This document shows, piece after piece, positions 33,851-45,200 of a stretch of DNA of 64,000 nt (positions are counted from its first letter, which is position 1; each line of letters begins with the position of its first letter). Location of the stretch: positions 20,610,294 to 20,674,293 of the forward strand of contig NC_012877.2 of NCBI RefSeq assembly GCF_000003195.3, read 5' to 3'. Under the pieces are notes generated by a model, which was given only the letters and a program-made list of their open reading frames with translations, was not told where the DNA came from and did not search any database. The translations under genes and the position numbers were made by a program. Origin of the DNA: Sorghum bicolor (taxonomy: Eukaryota > Streptophyta > Magnoliopsida > Poales > Poaceae).

Positions 33851-35171
33851 AATACCCCTATACTTAGGCTTTTACTCGTCCTCGAGAAAAGGATGGTTAA
33901 GAACAATATCTGGGGTAAACATTTTAAAACATTCTTTTTATAACTGCAGGGTGTTAAAAGTCCACTGTGTACCATAGTCAGGAGAGTTTATGGTTAAGAG
34001 TAAAGATCCTTTCTTCTCAATCCTGTCACTTGGAGTTTTTGTATATTTTTGAAAGAAAGTTAGCATACCTTTTTATCCTCATAGGTTCTTCTCAGATCAC
34101 TCATTATCTTTTATATATCTCACTGAGGTTGTTTTAATTTGCAAAAATTCTCAAGCATACTTACTTTGTATTTATTGCCTGATCAAAACGGGATCCGAAG
34201 AGGGAAATGTCATACTTTTAGATCAAAGACTTTGAAAATTAAAAACCTTTGTCAACTCTTGCTGGCATATTGCTTATTAGAGGGACCATGGGCTATCATT
34301 TTTTTTCTTTTTTTTAAGTGGATACCGAGGTACCCCTAATTCTACTACCGGACACTTGTCCATTTTTCCTACGAGGTTGTCGAGCACTTGCTCTTTTTTA
34401 TTTCCTCAAAATATCTTTATTTTTGCATAGCCCATGCCTCTAATGCAATAATACTTCGGAAGAGTGAATCTTTCTGAATAAATGTCTTGATCTTAGGAGC
34501 ATGATAAATCTCTCAACAAGGGTCTAACTCATTTTGAACAAACTCAATACAGAGTAGATAGCTTTTATAATGATAATTAATATTTTCAGTTTTTATCAGG
34601 CATATAAAACACTGAGGATGGTAGCTAGAATTTTGAATATTTTGAAATAAATTCTCCAAGTAACAATGATATCAAGAATAAGAAACCCATACTCTACCAT
34701 CACATATTCCATATTGACTTAAGTAACACATGCCTTAAAATGATTTTATAATAGTTGCAAGTTTTCAGGAAATATCACGGATTGAGATTAACCATGATTA
34801 GAAATATTTTAATCTTTTTAATTTATCATGTCGGAAACAATATTCTGCATAATCCAAGATATGTGTACGTGTAAAGTAAAGTGTGCAGAGTGTGTACCTG
34901 AATCGTGGAGTGGTGTAGTCGGAGTGTGTTTAGCAGGTCGAGGGATCTCCCCATACTTGTTTTCTGCTTTCTTGCACAAAAATAAAGTAGAGACACACAA
35001 GACATAACAATAATAATAATACTCTTTATTAATCTTGAGGCATTTATTACAAAAGACTAATAGCAAACTGATAGCAAACCGATGATAATAAACCGATGAT
35101 AATAGTAAACCTAAACCGAATTTAAAGATAGATAACTAAGATTTATTGCCTCAAGGTCTAATCTAGATAAC
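33851..35171 (-). other. 3' untranslated region of element D
   Basis: AT-rich, no plausible coding frame. The first bases (33851-33864) contain the purine tract on the minus strand (AGTATAGGGGTATT). A GACGAGTAAAAGCC block matches the conserved region that precedes the 3' LTRs of B, G1 and G2. Parts align by eye with 57640-58180 (G1). Confidence 0.65.
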
Positions 35172-35801
35172 TTAGCGGTGCTCTAATTCCTTAATCTTCT
35201 TGTTGGCACTAGCAAGATCCTGCCTAAGGCCTAGTATAATGGTGTTGTGGTTAGAGAGCTGCCTAGTGAGGGAATTAATTGAGGACTGGAGGTCTATGAT
35301 AACTCTGTCTAGTCTGCGAACGTCCTCATCAATATCCATTATAGTCTTGCGACGCTTGGGAGGTGTCTCAAAAGCATTGAGAGCGTGCTTCGGGGCTGCC
35401 TTTGGAGGGATGAAACAGACTTTGGCTGCTCGAATCCCTTCAAAGTAAGGCCTTTCCTCCTCTGTAGTGTAGCGAATACTGCTGATCTCGCCGCTTCGGT
35501 TGGTCTTGACTCCAACGACCCTCTCATTGGGTCTAGGTGGAAGGATCCTTGTGCCGGTTGGCACCTTGATGGTGGTCTTCGTCTTGGATGATGATCCTTT
35601 GAGGAGTAGGGGTTGTGGCAGTGCGGTGAGAACTGGTTGAGCATGGTAAGATTGGGCGGAGCTGCGTTGGCGTAATGGCATGGCTTCTAGCTGTCGCTTT
35701 GTGTTGGCCTGGATGAGAGCACGGGCATCGGGGTCTTCCACAGGCTCCATGTTGAGGTTGAAGGGGACGACTTCCCAATCATCGTGGTACTTCTCGGCCA
35801 T
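35172..35801 (-). CDS. Extra ORF of element D in the env position (209 aa, intact, coiled coil)
   Basis: ATG at 35801, uninterrupted to the stop at 35172. I do not recognise the family. Residues 1-75 are polar, with a QRSSAQSYHAQP stretch; 80-150 are basic and Pro/Arg-rich; PPKRRKT near residue 150 looks like a nuclear localisation signal. Residues 155-209 form a probable coiled coil rich in Leu, Ile, Asn and Gln (heptads around DRVIIDLQSSINSL). No signal peptide or membrane span is seen, so an envelope role is unlikely. It is preceded by a TATA box and two GGGCG-GG-CGCCC repeats that also occur in the LTR. It is intact although gag, RT and RNase H of the same element carry stops. A nuclear, dimeric DNA-associated role is a guess. 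Confidence 0.65.
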   Translation of the reverse strand: MAEKYHDDWEVVPFNLNMEPVEDPDARALIQANTKRQLEAMPLRQRSSAQSYHAQPVLTALPQPLLLKGSSSKTKTTIKVPTGTRILPPRPNERVVGVKTNRSGEISSIRYTTEEERPYFEGIRAAKVCFIPPKAAPKHALNAFETPPKRRKTIMDIDEDVRRLDRVIIDLQSSINSLTRQLSNHNTIILGLRQDLASANKKIKELEHR

Positions 35802-36178
35802 TGGATCAGCAAGGAACTAATCAAGCTCTAATTGAAGGGGAGAAGGCTTGGTGGCTTGGTGTTTGAAAACTGAGGTCAGGGGTCTGTTTATATAGGGGTC
35901 AAAAAGTGCCTCTATGGGTTGTTCGGGTTGCTTCCGTCGATGTGCGTGCGAAACTTTCCATCCGAGGGATTATTCAGATTACCATAAGTGCATTTTCCAT
36001 AACAGAGAAAATCGGGACCGAGGGGGAACAGGAGCTGGGCGCCCGCCCACCTGATCTGGGCGCCCGCCCTCTCTCTGGCCCCTCTGTGGGCCCACTTTCC
36101 CGAGCGCGTTTCTAGATGCGAAATTATTTAGAAAAATATATATGTGACCCAAAAACATCAGACTAAAAAGGTCGGGCT
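35802..36178 (-). promoter_or_regulatory. Internal promoter region of element D
   Basis: Between integrase and the 209-codon ORF. On the minus strand two GGGCGGGCGCCC inverted repeats (36037-36048, 36058-36069) are followed by TATATAAA (35887-35894) and, about 90 bp later, the ATG at 35801. The palindrome-to-TATA distance (about 143 bp) is close to that in the LTR of D (about 117 bp). Confidence 0.55.
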
Positions 36179-37558
36179 CTAATTCTCCATGGGAAGGTAA
36201 AAGTGGACTACGTCTATTTCTTCTAATTCTTTATTGGCCTCTAAAAATAATTTAAGACGTTGACCATTTACCTTGAATAACGTACATTCGTCATTTTGAA
36301 GTGTGATAGCTCCGTGGGATGATGAATTAATTACCTTGAATGGTCCTTCCCATTTGCTCCGGAGTTTTCCATGCCCGAAAAGCTTTACCCTGGAATTAAA
36401 AAGTAATACCTTATCTCCGGGTGTGAACTCCTTCTTCTTGATTCTCTTGTCATGCCACCTTTTGACTCTTTCTTTGTAGATCTTTGAATTGTGATATGCT
36501 TTCTCTCGCCATTCTTCCAATTCTGATAGTTGCATTCTTCTATAATCTCCAGCAACATCTAGGTCCATATTCCATCTCTTTATGGCCCAGTGTGCTTTGA
36601 ACTCTAGTTCAACAGGTAGATGGCAAGTCTTCCCGTACACCAATTGGTATGGAGACATTCCAATTGGGGTCTTGTATGTTGTCCGGTATGCCCAGAGTGC
36701 ATCGGGTAACTTGTCTTTCCACGCCGTTCCCATTTCATTTACTGTCTTCTGAAGAATATTCTTGATTTGCTTGTGGGAAGTCTCTGCTTGGCCACTTGTC
36801 TGAGGATGATAGGGGGTAGCGACATTGTGACGGATTCCATGTTTTGATAGATATTTCTTGAAGCGTTTATCGATGAAGTGTGCTCCTCCATCACTTATCA
36901 CTACTCTGGGGACTCCAAATCTTGGAAATATAATTTCTTCAAACATCCTCTTTGAACTAACGTTGTCGGCATGCTTGCAAGGTAGTGCCTCTACCCACTT
37001 GGAGACATAGTCAAGTGCCACCAAGACGTATTCACACTTCTTTGATGGGGGAAATGGACCCATGTAGTCTATTCCCCAGACATCAAAGATCTCAATCTGA
37101 AGGTTGTTGGTGAGTGGCATTGCATCCCTTGTATTTATGTTTCCGTGCCTTTGACATGGCCCACATCTTCTGATATATTGCTTCGTGTCTTCATACATTG
37201 TAGGCCAGTAGAATCCACACTGCCAGATCTTTGAATGTGTACGGAATGCTCCATAGTGACCTCCATATGGTGATGAATGACATCTGTCGATGATCTTCCA
37301 TCCTTCCTCAGTGGTCACACATCTCCTAAGTAAGCCATCAGAGCATACTCGGAAGAGGTATGGCTCATCCCATATATGTGAACGACTTTTTTGAATAAGC
37401 TTCTTTTTGTTTGCTCCTGGTGGTACATACCCTGAAACCATAAAATTAACAATATCTGCATACCAGGGGTCAGACCTGTTAATCTCGTAGAGCATGTCGT
37501 CTCGGAGTGAATCATTGATGGGGGTTTCCTGTGGACACTTAAAGTACATTCTAGACAA
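36179..37558 (-). pseudogene. pol: Integrase of element D (open over 459 codons)
   Basis: On the minus strand the frame starts near the end of RNase H (SRMYFKCPQ) and contains the HHCC finger ([23 protein letters not shown]). The catalytic core has [19 protein letters not shown] and [17 protein letters not shown] (DDE). A C-terminal module with [12 protein letters not shown] follows. All catalytic positions appear to be kept. It is classed as part of a broken pol because upstream frames carry stops; this segment alone is open to its natural end just before the internal promoter. Confidence 0.85.
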
Positions 37559-38640
37559 GTGATCAGCAACAGAATTTTCTACTCCCTTTTTATCTTTTAT
37601 TTCTAAGTCAAATTCTTGGTGTAATAAGATCCATCTAATCAGGCGAGGTTTAGCATCTTTTTAGTGAGCAAATATTTTAGTGCAGCATGATCAGTGTAAA
37701 CAATTATTTTAGCTCCAACTAAATAAGATCTAAATTTATCAATGGCAAAGACAACAGCCAGAAGCTCTTTTTCAGTGGTTGCATAATTAAGTTGAGCTCC
37801 TGTCAAAGTTTTACTGGCATAAGCAATTGCATGATGCTTCTTATTTTTAGTTTATCCCAATACTGCCCCCACAGCATAATCACTAGCATCACACATAATT
37901 TCAAAAGGCAACGACCAATCAGGGGGTTGAATGATTGGTGCAGAGATGAGTGCTTTCTTTAATAAATTGAAAGATGTTAGACATGCATCATCAAATTTGA
38001 AAGGAGCATCCTTGGCTAGCAAAAGAGTAAGTGGTCTAGCAATGAATGAAAAATCTTTTATGAATCTACGATAAAAACCAGCATGGCCAAGAAAGCTTCG
38101 AATTCCTTTTATGTTCACGGGTGGAGGTAGTTGTTCAATTACTTCAATTTTAGCTTTGTCTACCTCAATTCCTCTTTCAGACACTAAGTGTCCCAGCACT
38201 ATTCCTTCCCTAACCACAAAATGACATTTTTCCCAATTAAGGATTAAGTGCTTTTCTTCACATCTTTGCAAAACCTTGTCTAAGTTTTCAAGACAACTAT
38301 CAAAAGTTTTTCCATAAACAGAGAAATCATCCATGAAAACTTCCATAATCTCTTCAATCATATCAGAAAATATAGACATCATGCATCTTTGAAAAGAAGC
38401 TGGTGCATTACATAACCCAAAAGACATTCTACGGTAAGCATAAGTTCCGTATGGGCATGTAAAAGTGGTTTTGCTTTGATCATTAGGATGGATCGGGATT
38501 TGATGATACCCTGAATATCCATCTATGAAACAGAAGAACGAATGGTTTGCTAACCGCTCTAGCTTCTCATCTATGAAAGGTAAAGGAAAGTGATCCTTTC
38601 TCGTGGCTTTATTTAGTTTTCTATAGTCTATGCACATCCG
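37559..38640 (-). pseudogene. pol: Reverse transcriptase and RNase H of element D, broken
   Basis: Minus strand. A TGA at 38640-38638 sits just before RMCIDYRKLNKAT, where Athila elements usually have Trp (TGG). RT then runs open to 37852 with FCFIDGYSGYHQI, MSFGLCNAPASFQR and the catalytic FMDDFSVYG. A TAA follows CDASDYAVGAVLG, where the family usually has Gln (CAA). RNase H continues to about 37559 with a further frame break near 37660. Both stops are explained by single C-to-T or G-to-A transitions. Confidence 0.82.
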
Positions 38641-40573
38641 TCATCCTGTGACGGTGCGTTGCGGAATTAGCTCGTTCTTCTCATTCATAATAACAGTCAT
38701 GCCTCCCTTTTTAGGCACAACTTGTACTGGGCTTACCCACTCACTGTGCGGCACAGGATATATAATCCCTGCATGCAGCAACTTTATAACTTCCTTTTTA
38801 ACTACCTCTCTCATAGTGTTATTAAGTCTACGTTGGGGTTCTCGAGAGGGTGAAACAGAAGGATCTGTGGGAATACGATGGGTGCAAATCATAGGACTGA
38901 TTCCTGTAAGATCTTGGAGTGAGTAGCCGAACACTGAGTGATGTTTCTCAAGAATGGTCATTAATCGTAGAGTTTGATCCTGAGTGAGTTTATCGCTAAT
39001 GATTACAGGGAACTCTGGATTATTATTTAGGAAAGCATAGATAAGACCGGGTGGTAAAGTTTTAAGCTCTATGGGGGGTCTAGGTGCTTCTGCAAACTCA
39101 TCTAAGGGTTCAGGCTCAGAAGGTTCGGCTTCTTCTTCTGTGAAGAAAGGATTTTCGTCTTCTAAGTCTGGTTCATCTAAAAGCTCTAGAGATGCAGCCT
39201 TTACCTCCTCCATAGGATCAGGCAAAAGATATGATTCGGCCTTATTGTTCAAGGAGTGCGAAATTGTTATTGGGAATTTAAAAGTTTTTCCAAAAGAAAT
39301 GTGTAGCTTTCCAGTATGACCTTCATAAAGGAGTCTTCTAAAAGATTGTCCTATCAACAAGTCGAAGTCCCATGTATCAAAGATATAGAAGTTCAAATGA
39401 ACCATGGAGCCTACTACCGTAAGAGGTAGGACATTAATAATTCCAAGACTGGGGACTAATCGTCCCGAAGATTCCTTTATGACCTTTGTTGTGGGGGTTA
39501 AGACAAGATTTTTAAATAGTTTAAGTGCAAAAGATTCAGACATGATGTTGATCCCCACAACAGGATTATAGAGAGCATTAAATCGATCAGAATTATAAGC
39601 ACAGCGTATAGTTATAGAGGGTGTGTCCAAACGGATCACATCAGAGGAAAGCTCTGATTCCACCAACCATTCGCTACTCATTACTGAGATAAGCTCTCTT
39701 AATTGCTGTTCACTTGGTAAATAAATGCTAAACTGGCCGTTTTGGGGTTTGTCTATAGAATGGTAGTTTGAAATATTTCCAAAATCGGCAAAAAGATCGG
39801 ATTCTATATCCAGCATGAAGTCCGGTGGTTGAATTTCTTCCTCTTGTGACTCAAAACTTGGGATAGCTAAAGTAGATGAAGAATTTAGAAGAGTGTCTAC
39901 TTCGGCTTCGTAGGTTTCATCATGAAGGGTATTATCCATCTCAGCTTCTAGGATTCTATCTAGGATCACTCTAGCTTCATCAGTAGGGATATGAAAGAAA
40001 GAACCTCTAGACATTGTGTGTAGCATTTGTTTGTGATTTTTCTGAAGACCTCGAAAAAAGTGAAATAAAAGAACAGGGTCTTCAAGATTAAGGTTTGGAC
40101 CAGATTCTAAAAGATCAGAAAAATGTTTCCAGGATTTTCCCAAAGTTTCATTATCTTTTTGTTTAAAAGATAGGACTTCGAGTCTAAGGTTGGCTATACG
40201 GTCAAGGGAATAGAAATCTAGACAAAAGTTGGCTCGTAAAACTCCCCATTCACCTTGTTGTTGACTTACCTTCTGACTGTACCATTGTCTAGCCTCTCCC
40301 CTTAAAGAAAAAGGAAAAAGCTTCCAATGTAAAGTTTTATCAGAAATGCCTTCAATACGAAGACAATCACATGTTTGCTCAAAATCTCTAATATGAAGGT
40401 AAGGGTTTTCGTCTTCCTTTCCCGAAAAAAGATAGGTTTTGAATCATGGCAATCAACCTAGAACTTAACTTATACTGGGATGTTTGGATAGGCTGTGATG
40501 ATTCCCATGGTAAAAGGTCAGTTACTGAAGGGATTGCAAACTCATGGATCGATTTAGAATTTTGGTTTTCCAT
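38641..40573 (-). pseudogene. gag: Gag and protease-region polyprotein of element D, frameshifted
   Basis: Gag begins at ATG 40573 on the minus strand (MENQNSKS) and is open to about 40388; a frame change near 40430-40390 is followed by gag-core sequence and then a long open frame, 40143-38641 (500 codons). The latter starts in the gag core (GKSWKHFSDLLES), lacks a visible CCHC knuckle, and contains a retropepsin-like fold around FNALYNPVVGINIMS and DFDLLIGQSF. The DSG/DTG loop is not recognisable. It ends with the N-terminal RT segment (HAGIIYPVPHSEWVSPVQVVPKK). Confidence 0.75.
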
Positions 40574-40680
40574 AAGGTAAGAATAAAGAAAATAAATAAA
40601 GAATATAAAAGATAAGAAAAGATAAAAGTATAGATACAAGCTAGTAGTAAGACTCAGGTTATCTCAGCAACCGTCTTTCT

Positions 40681-40697
40681 CCCCGGCAACGGCGCCA
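40681..40697 (-). other. Primer binding site of element D
   Basis: The minus strand reads TGGCGCCGTTGCCGGGG, eight bases after the 5' LTR end. It is the common Athila PBS form. Confidence 0.85.
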
Positions 40698-40705
40698 GGA
40701 ATGCT

Positions 40706-41916
40706 TGTTGATATTTGGGAACGCAATAAGGAATTGATCCGCAAGCGCACGGATATCGGTGAGCACTTCACCCGGGAAATTATCTAGAGTAACATATTTA
40801 TTTTTTTACCACTAGGAGAAAGAGTGCATCTGACTAACCGGTCTATTACTGCTAACCCTTTAGGCACAAAGAATGTCTCTCGATGTGAGTGATAAATAGA
40901 GAAGACTGCAACCGTAGTCTCCTTCTAACCTTGGTAAGGATGATCTACTGTTCTAATGGGGAGGCTAACGGAATCTAGACACCACAAAGGATGTTCAACC
41001 CGCACCTATAAACCCTATCCTTCCTGCTAACGAGATATGGTCTGCAAAGGTAACTCGGAATTGTCACGTTCCTCACTACTACCATGGTTCAGCTAGTCAG
41101 GGAATATCTATGAGTACCCTAGCCTAAACACCACGTTTACGCCAGCAATGATTACTCTAAACTCTACGCGAAGAGATTAAAGTAAACTCATAAACCATAA
41201 GAACAATAAAACAAGAACTTACTAGAATTTAGAAGTCGAATTACTGAAGAATCCTAGGAGCAAGCTTCGGGTTAGGAGAACTTGATCCCGCAGGTACAAG
41301 CTTGGAGTAGACACCGACAGGTCGGGCTTCCTCCAATCTACACCTCCACTCTATCTCTCTCAATCTAGTAGAAACTAGAAGATCTATTTCTACTTTACAT
41401 TGGTTGCTAAGCCTAAAAAGAAATATTAATTAGAGAAGAGGTTTTCCTTCGAGGGCACCCCTCAATCTCTATGATAATTTCTTGTCTTCTCCAGGGGCCA
41501 GGGGGGTCTCCTTATATAGTCCTCCTCCTCTATGCGTTTTTGGGTCGATAGGCGAGGTGGTACAATGTTTTCCTTGATCCAATAGGTCGGTGGAACATCC
41601 CGTGCGAAGAGAGTCCTGAATAGGATCCAGCAGCGGGCGGGCGCCCTGGGCCTGGCCCCTTTCGGCCTCTGTCTTCTTCCCGTGGCTTCTGGAGTCTTCT
41701 AGATGGTAGAAAATCGCGCGGTGCGTTGATATCTCTATGTAATCCTGACATGTGGGCCTTTCTTCCTTATTTCCTGATAACCCCCTGCAGAAACAGATAA
41801 ACAACAAAACTCGTGGAATTCTGTCAGATCAAACCCTAATTCTAGGTGTTGTTTGCATATTGGTCCTTTCTCTTGTTTATTTGATAATTAAAATTAATAC
41901 TTAAGAACCGTCAACA
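40706..41916 (-). repeat. 5' LTR of element D (1211 bp)
   Basis: Collinear with 32619-33850. It has only one GGGCG-GG-CGCCC repeat (41635-41646) because of a 21 bp indel that spans the second copy. Confidence 0.9.
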
Positions 41917-41921
41917 GTAAA

Positions 41922-42260
41922 CAGTGCTGTAATTCTCTTGGGTAGGAGCATCACTAACAAACTCATTGAAAGTTGCACACTTTGTGCGGCCCATAGTCTT
42001 CAGCAGCTTGGGGCCAGGACCCCTCTTGAAGCTAGCAATCTTCTTCGACTACGTGCTCACAAACTCAGGAGCATACCTTGACAGATGATTGAAAGCATGC
42101 AAATACTCTTTCAGAGTTTTGTTGCCCTGAGTTAACTGCATGAACTTAGTATGCTTCATCTCCATGACCCCAGGAGGTATGAAATGCCCTTTGAAAGCTT
42201 CACAGAAGAGATTCCAGTCAACTACGGTGCATGAACTTAGTATGCTTCATCTCTATGACC
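41922..42260 (-). pseudogene. gag: Gag fragment of element E, right of element D
   Basis: The minus strand reads gag-core sequence typical of Tekay/Del elements (FMQLTQGNKTLKEY, HLSRYAPEFV). It contains a stop in the core near 42048, and the fragment ends at a deletion junction near 42230-42260 that removed the gag start, PBS and the LTR 3' end. The junction carries a 33 bp repeat of nearby gag sequence. Confidence 0.7.
42137..42260. repeat. 33 bp direct repeat at the deletion junction of E
   Basis: 42137-42169 and 42228-42260 are the same 33 bases with one mismatch (TGCATGAACTTAGTATGC start). The second copy abuts truncated LTR sequence, as expected for a templated filler at a repaired break. 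Confidence 0.7.
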
Positions 42261-42261
42261 T

Positions 42262-45200
42262 GATTAGCACCTGGACTAAAACACTTCACTTGATTATTAC
42301 AAACAATAATAACCATATCAAGTACATCATATGTTCTTCCTTGCTATCATCAACATCGTTATCAAGAACCATAGTACTTAGTGATTGCTACGTTTGCTGC
42401 TGCTCTATCAAGTTCTCACTATCTGGGAGAGACGGCGAATCGAATCGATTCCTATCCAGCTGGAGGGTTATTCCTAGCACTCACCCAAGCATCCCTTATC
42501 GAAGAGCAAGCGGGTCACCTTTGGTACGACTCAGGAATCGTGGCTCCGATCAGTGCTGCACTCCTCGGGCTACCACTCTACCAGGGAGGTCAGGACTTTT
42601 AACTCAGCTACCTTTGGTCTTACGCCAATGGTCCCCCGCACACCGCACTTCCTCCGGTAGTGCGCACTTTATACTTGCCGGTCTTCCGGCCTGAGTCATA
42701 CTACTAGGCTTTGTGGTCAGAACGAGTTATCCGGCCAACTAAGTGTCAGGCATGCGTTCAACATGATAAGAGGATGTACGACGATCGGTCCTTAGCTGCC
42801 ACAGACAGAGTTACTACAACCTTGCAAAACTCCGCCCGGCTTAAGTCATTTTAATCAGGTTCTTTCCACAATAGTACATATAGTCAATCGTGATCTGACA
42901 CGACCCTATTTCACGCTGGTGACAGGATATCACCCGACTTCTACCAATTAAAGCATGGCTAAGCTGCTACTCGGTCCTACTCTACAACCAGATAGTGCTA
43001 AGATATCTGGACAAGGAAAAGGGTATAATGCAGCAAGGGTTTCATCACAACTCCTATACGTAATGCATCAATGGATATAACATAATCAAGTAAACTTTTG
43101 AAATTAAAGTGGTAGGCTTAAGATGCTCTGGGGCTTGCCTTTCACGAATGAGGCTGGCTCATGACTAGGGCACTCGACCTCCTCTTCAGGCTCCTCTTGT
43201 CCGGCTGGCTGGACCTCCACTTCCGGATTGATCTCTTGGCCTTCGTGGTTCACCTGGAGCTCGAACGAAGCTGTCATTTCCGGTGCACCTATTGCATGCA
43301 CCTACTACAGATCCAACAAATATGAATGATGACATTCTAGAAAGATTATGAAATTATTTACATTTTATCTTTAGACATCACAGCAAGATTCGCAAGTTAA
43401 ACAGGACAATTAAACAAAGTTCCAGGTTCTGTCCTAGAAAAATAGAGAACACCTATTTCTGAAACCCAACTTGGAAGAGCTATAACTTTTAAACTACTGG
43501 ACCAAATAATCCCAGATTTAAACTACAGCTAGTTCATAAAGTTTTCAACAGCTTTTATTTAAACATGTCTTTCAGAAAACCAAGTTATCATTAAGCAAAG
43601 GTCAGATTACTCCCTTGCTGTCCAGACAGCTATAAACCTTTAATTAATTATTTGATGACATAGCCAAAACATAGTTAGTGCCAATCAAATGGCTTACAAG
43701 CACAAGCATAGCCCAAGATTACCAGAACATCACATGTTGACCCTTAAACAATTCAATAACATGGCATTTATTAATTTAATTCCATAAAGGGACATAATTA
43801 CAAGATACCAGCAAAATTGTTAAGAAAAATCTACAAAACTTACGGAAGCACAAGCATAGCATCTTGACATTACCATAAAATTTTCAGAGCAATTGCACAT
43901 GCCAAACTTAAGATAAATAATTAACATGTAACAAGGTTCTTATTTCATAAATTAAGAAACATGACTTAGATAGTGTCAAACAACAGATTTCAGATTATTT
44001 ACATGTTACTATTACTATAAACAAGTTTGACACCAAAGGAGAGCACCAGCATAAGCCTTAAACATTTATTATGATTTAATTATGAAAACAAGCCGTAGTA
44101 TCAACATAAATTACATATTAGAGATACAGCACTCCAAAAATCATGAAATATTTATTATAGCATTTTCATACTACCCAAAGCATAGCATAAAAATTTCACA
44201 GTAATTGGAGTAGTAAATCAAAAGATATGAATTTACACTTAAATAACAAGATTAAATCATAACAATTATTTTTCCCAGAAAACATGGTACATGTTATATT
44301 TTTATTAAAAACTAGCCATCCCATGGATCATCAAAAAATTTGTTTCACAAATTTTGGAGCTCAGAAACTGGAGATATGATTTTTGTAAGGTTGCAAGAAA
44401 TCTGGATTTTGAATAAAAGAGAGGAGGGAGCCGTTGAGTCACTGACAGGGGGACCCGCATGTCAGGTTCTTCTTCCTTTCGACCGAGGCGACGTTCACCG
44501 GCGATTTCTCCGCGACGGCGAGGTCTCCGGCCAAACCAAGGGCACCAACGTGATCCCCAGACACTTGCGAACCAGTTGACCCCCTTTTCCCCACGGCGGA
44601 GCCACCGGAAAGGGCTTGCCGTCGACCATGGCGGCTTAGCGGAGGTGCTCGGCAATACGCCGGAGCTCACAGGCCGGTAGAGCGTGACCTAGGGTTTCCT
44701 ACAGCACCAATGAACTATGGCGAAGCTTTCTAGGTAGGTGGTTAGGCTTGAAACGGTGTGGAACGGGCTGGCCACGAGAGGACCAAACTCCGGTGGAAAA
44801 ACGGCGGCGCTGCCCGTCGTGTCCGACGACGGTGAGTGCGGTAGGGTGTCCCCCAAGTGGCGCAAACACGAGCTAAGATCCTAAGCTACCTCTAGAACTT
44901 AACCCGAGAAGACGAGACGCTCCGAGGAGCTCAGCATTGAGTTCGCCGGAGAAAACGGTCACGGCGACCCGATTTGGGGGAGGTTGGAAATGTCGGCTCA
45001 CCGGAGGGTTTCACGCCGAGTTTGATGGTGGAGGTTGGAGAGCAGGTCACGGCGGAGCTGTGGGCGAGTTTTGGTGGGCAGCGATGCAGCAAGGAGCATG
45101 CTCGAGCTCGCCGGAGTGAGCTCGCGACGGCGACTCCGTTGCGGCAGCGCTTCTAGCGCGAGAGAGAGGGGAGAGAGGAAATGGACGCGTCCACTTCGCC

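Larger units (their letters stand above)
32619..41916 (-). mobile_element. Element D: Athila-type element with decayed gag-pol and an intact extra ORF
   Basis: Flanked by GTAAA (32614-32618, 41917-41921). LTRs are 32619-33850 (1232 bp) and 40706-41916 (1211 bp); they differ by several tens of substitutions and a 21 bp indel. PBS TGGCGCCGTTGCCGGGG on the minus strand at 40681-40697. Minus-strand order: LTR, PBS, gag, protease region, RT, RNase H, integrase, internal promoter, 209-codon ORF, about 1.3 kb non-coding, LTR. RT and integrase sequences are of Athila type. Confidence 0.9.
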
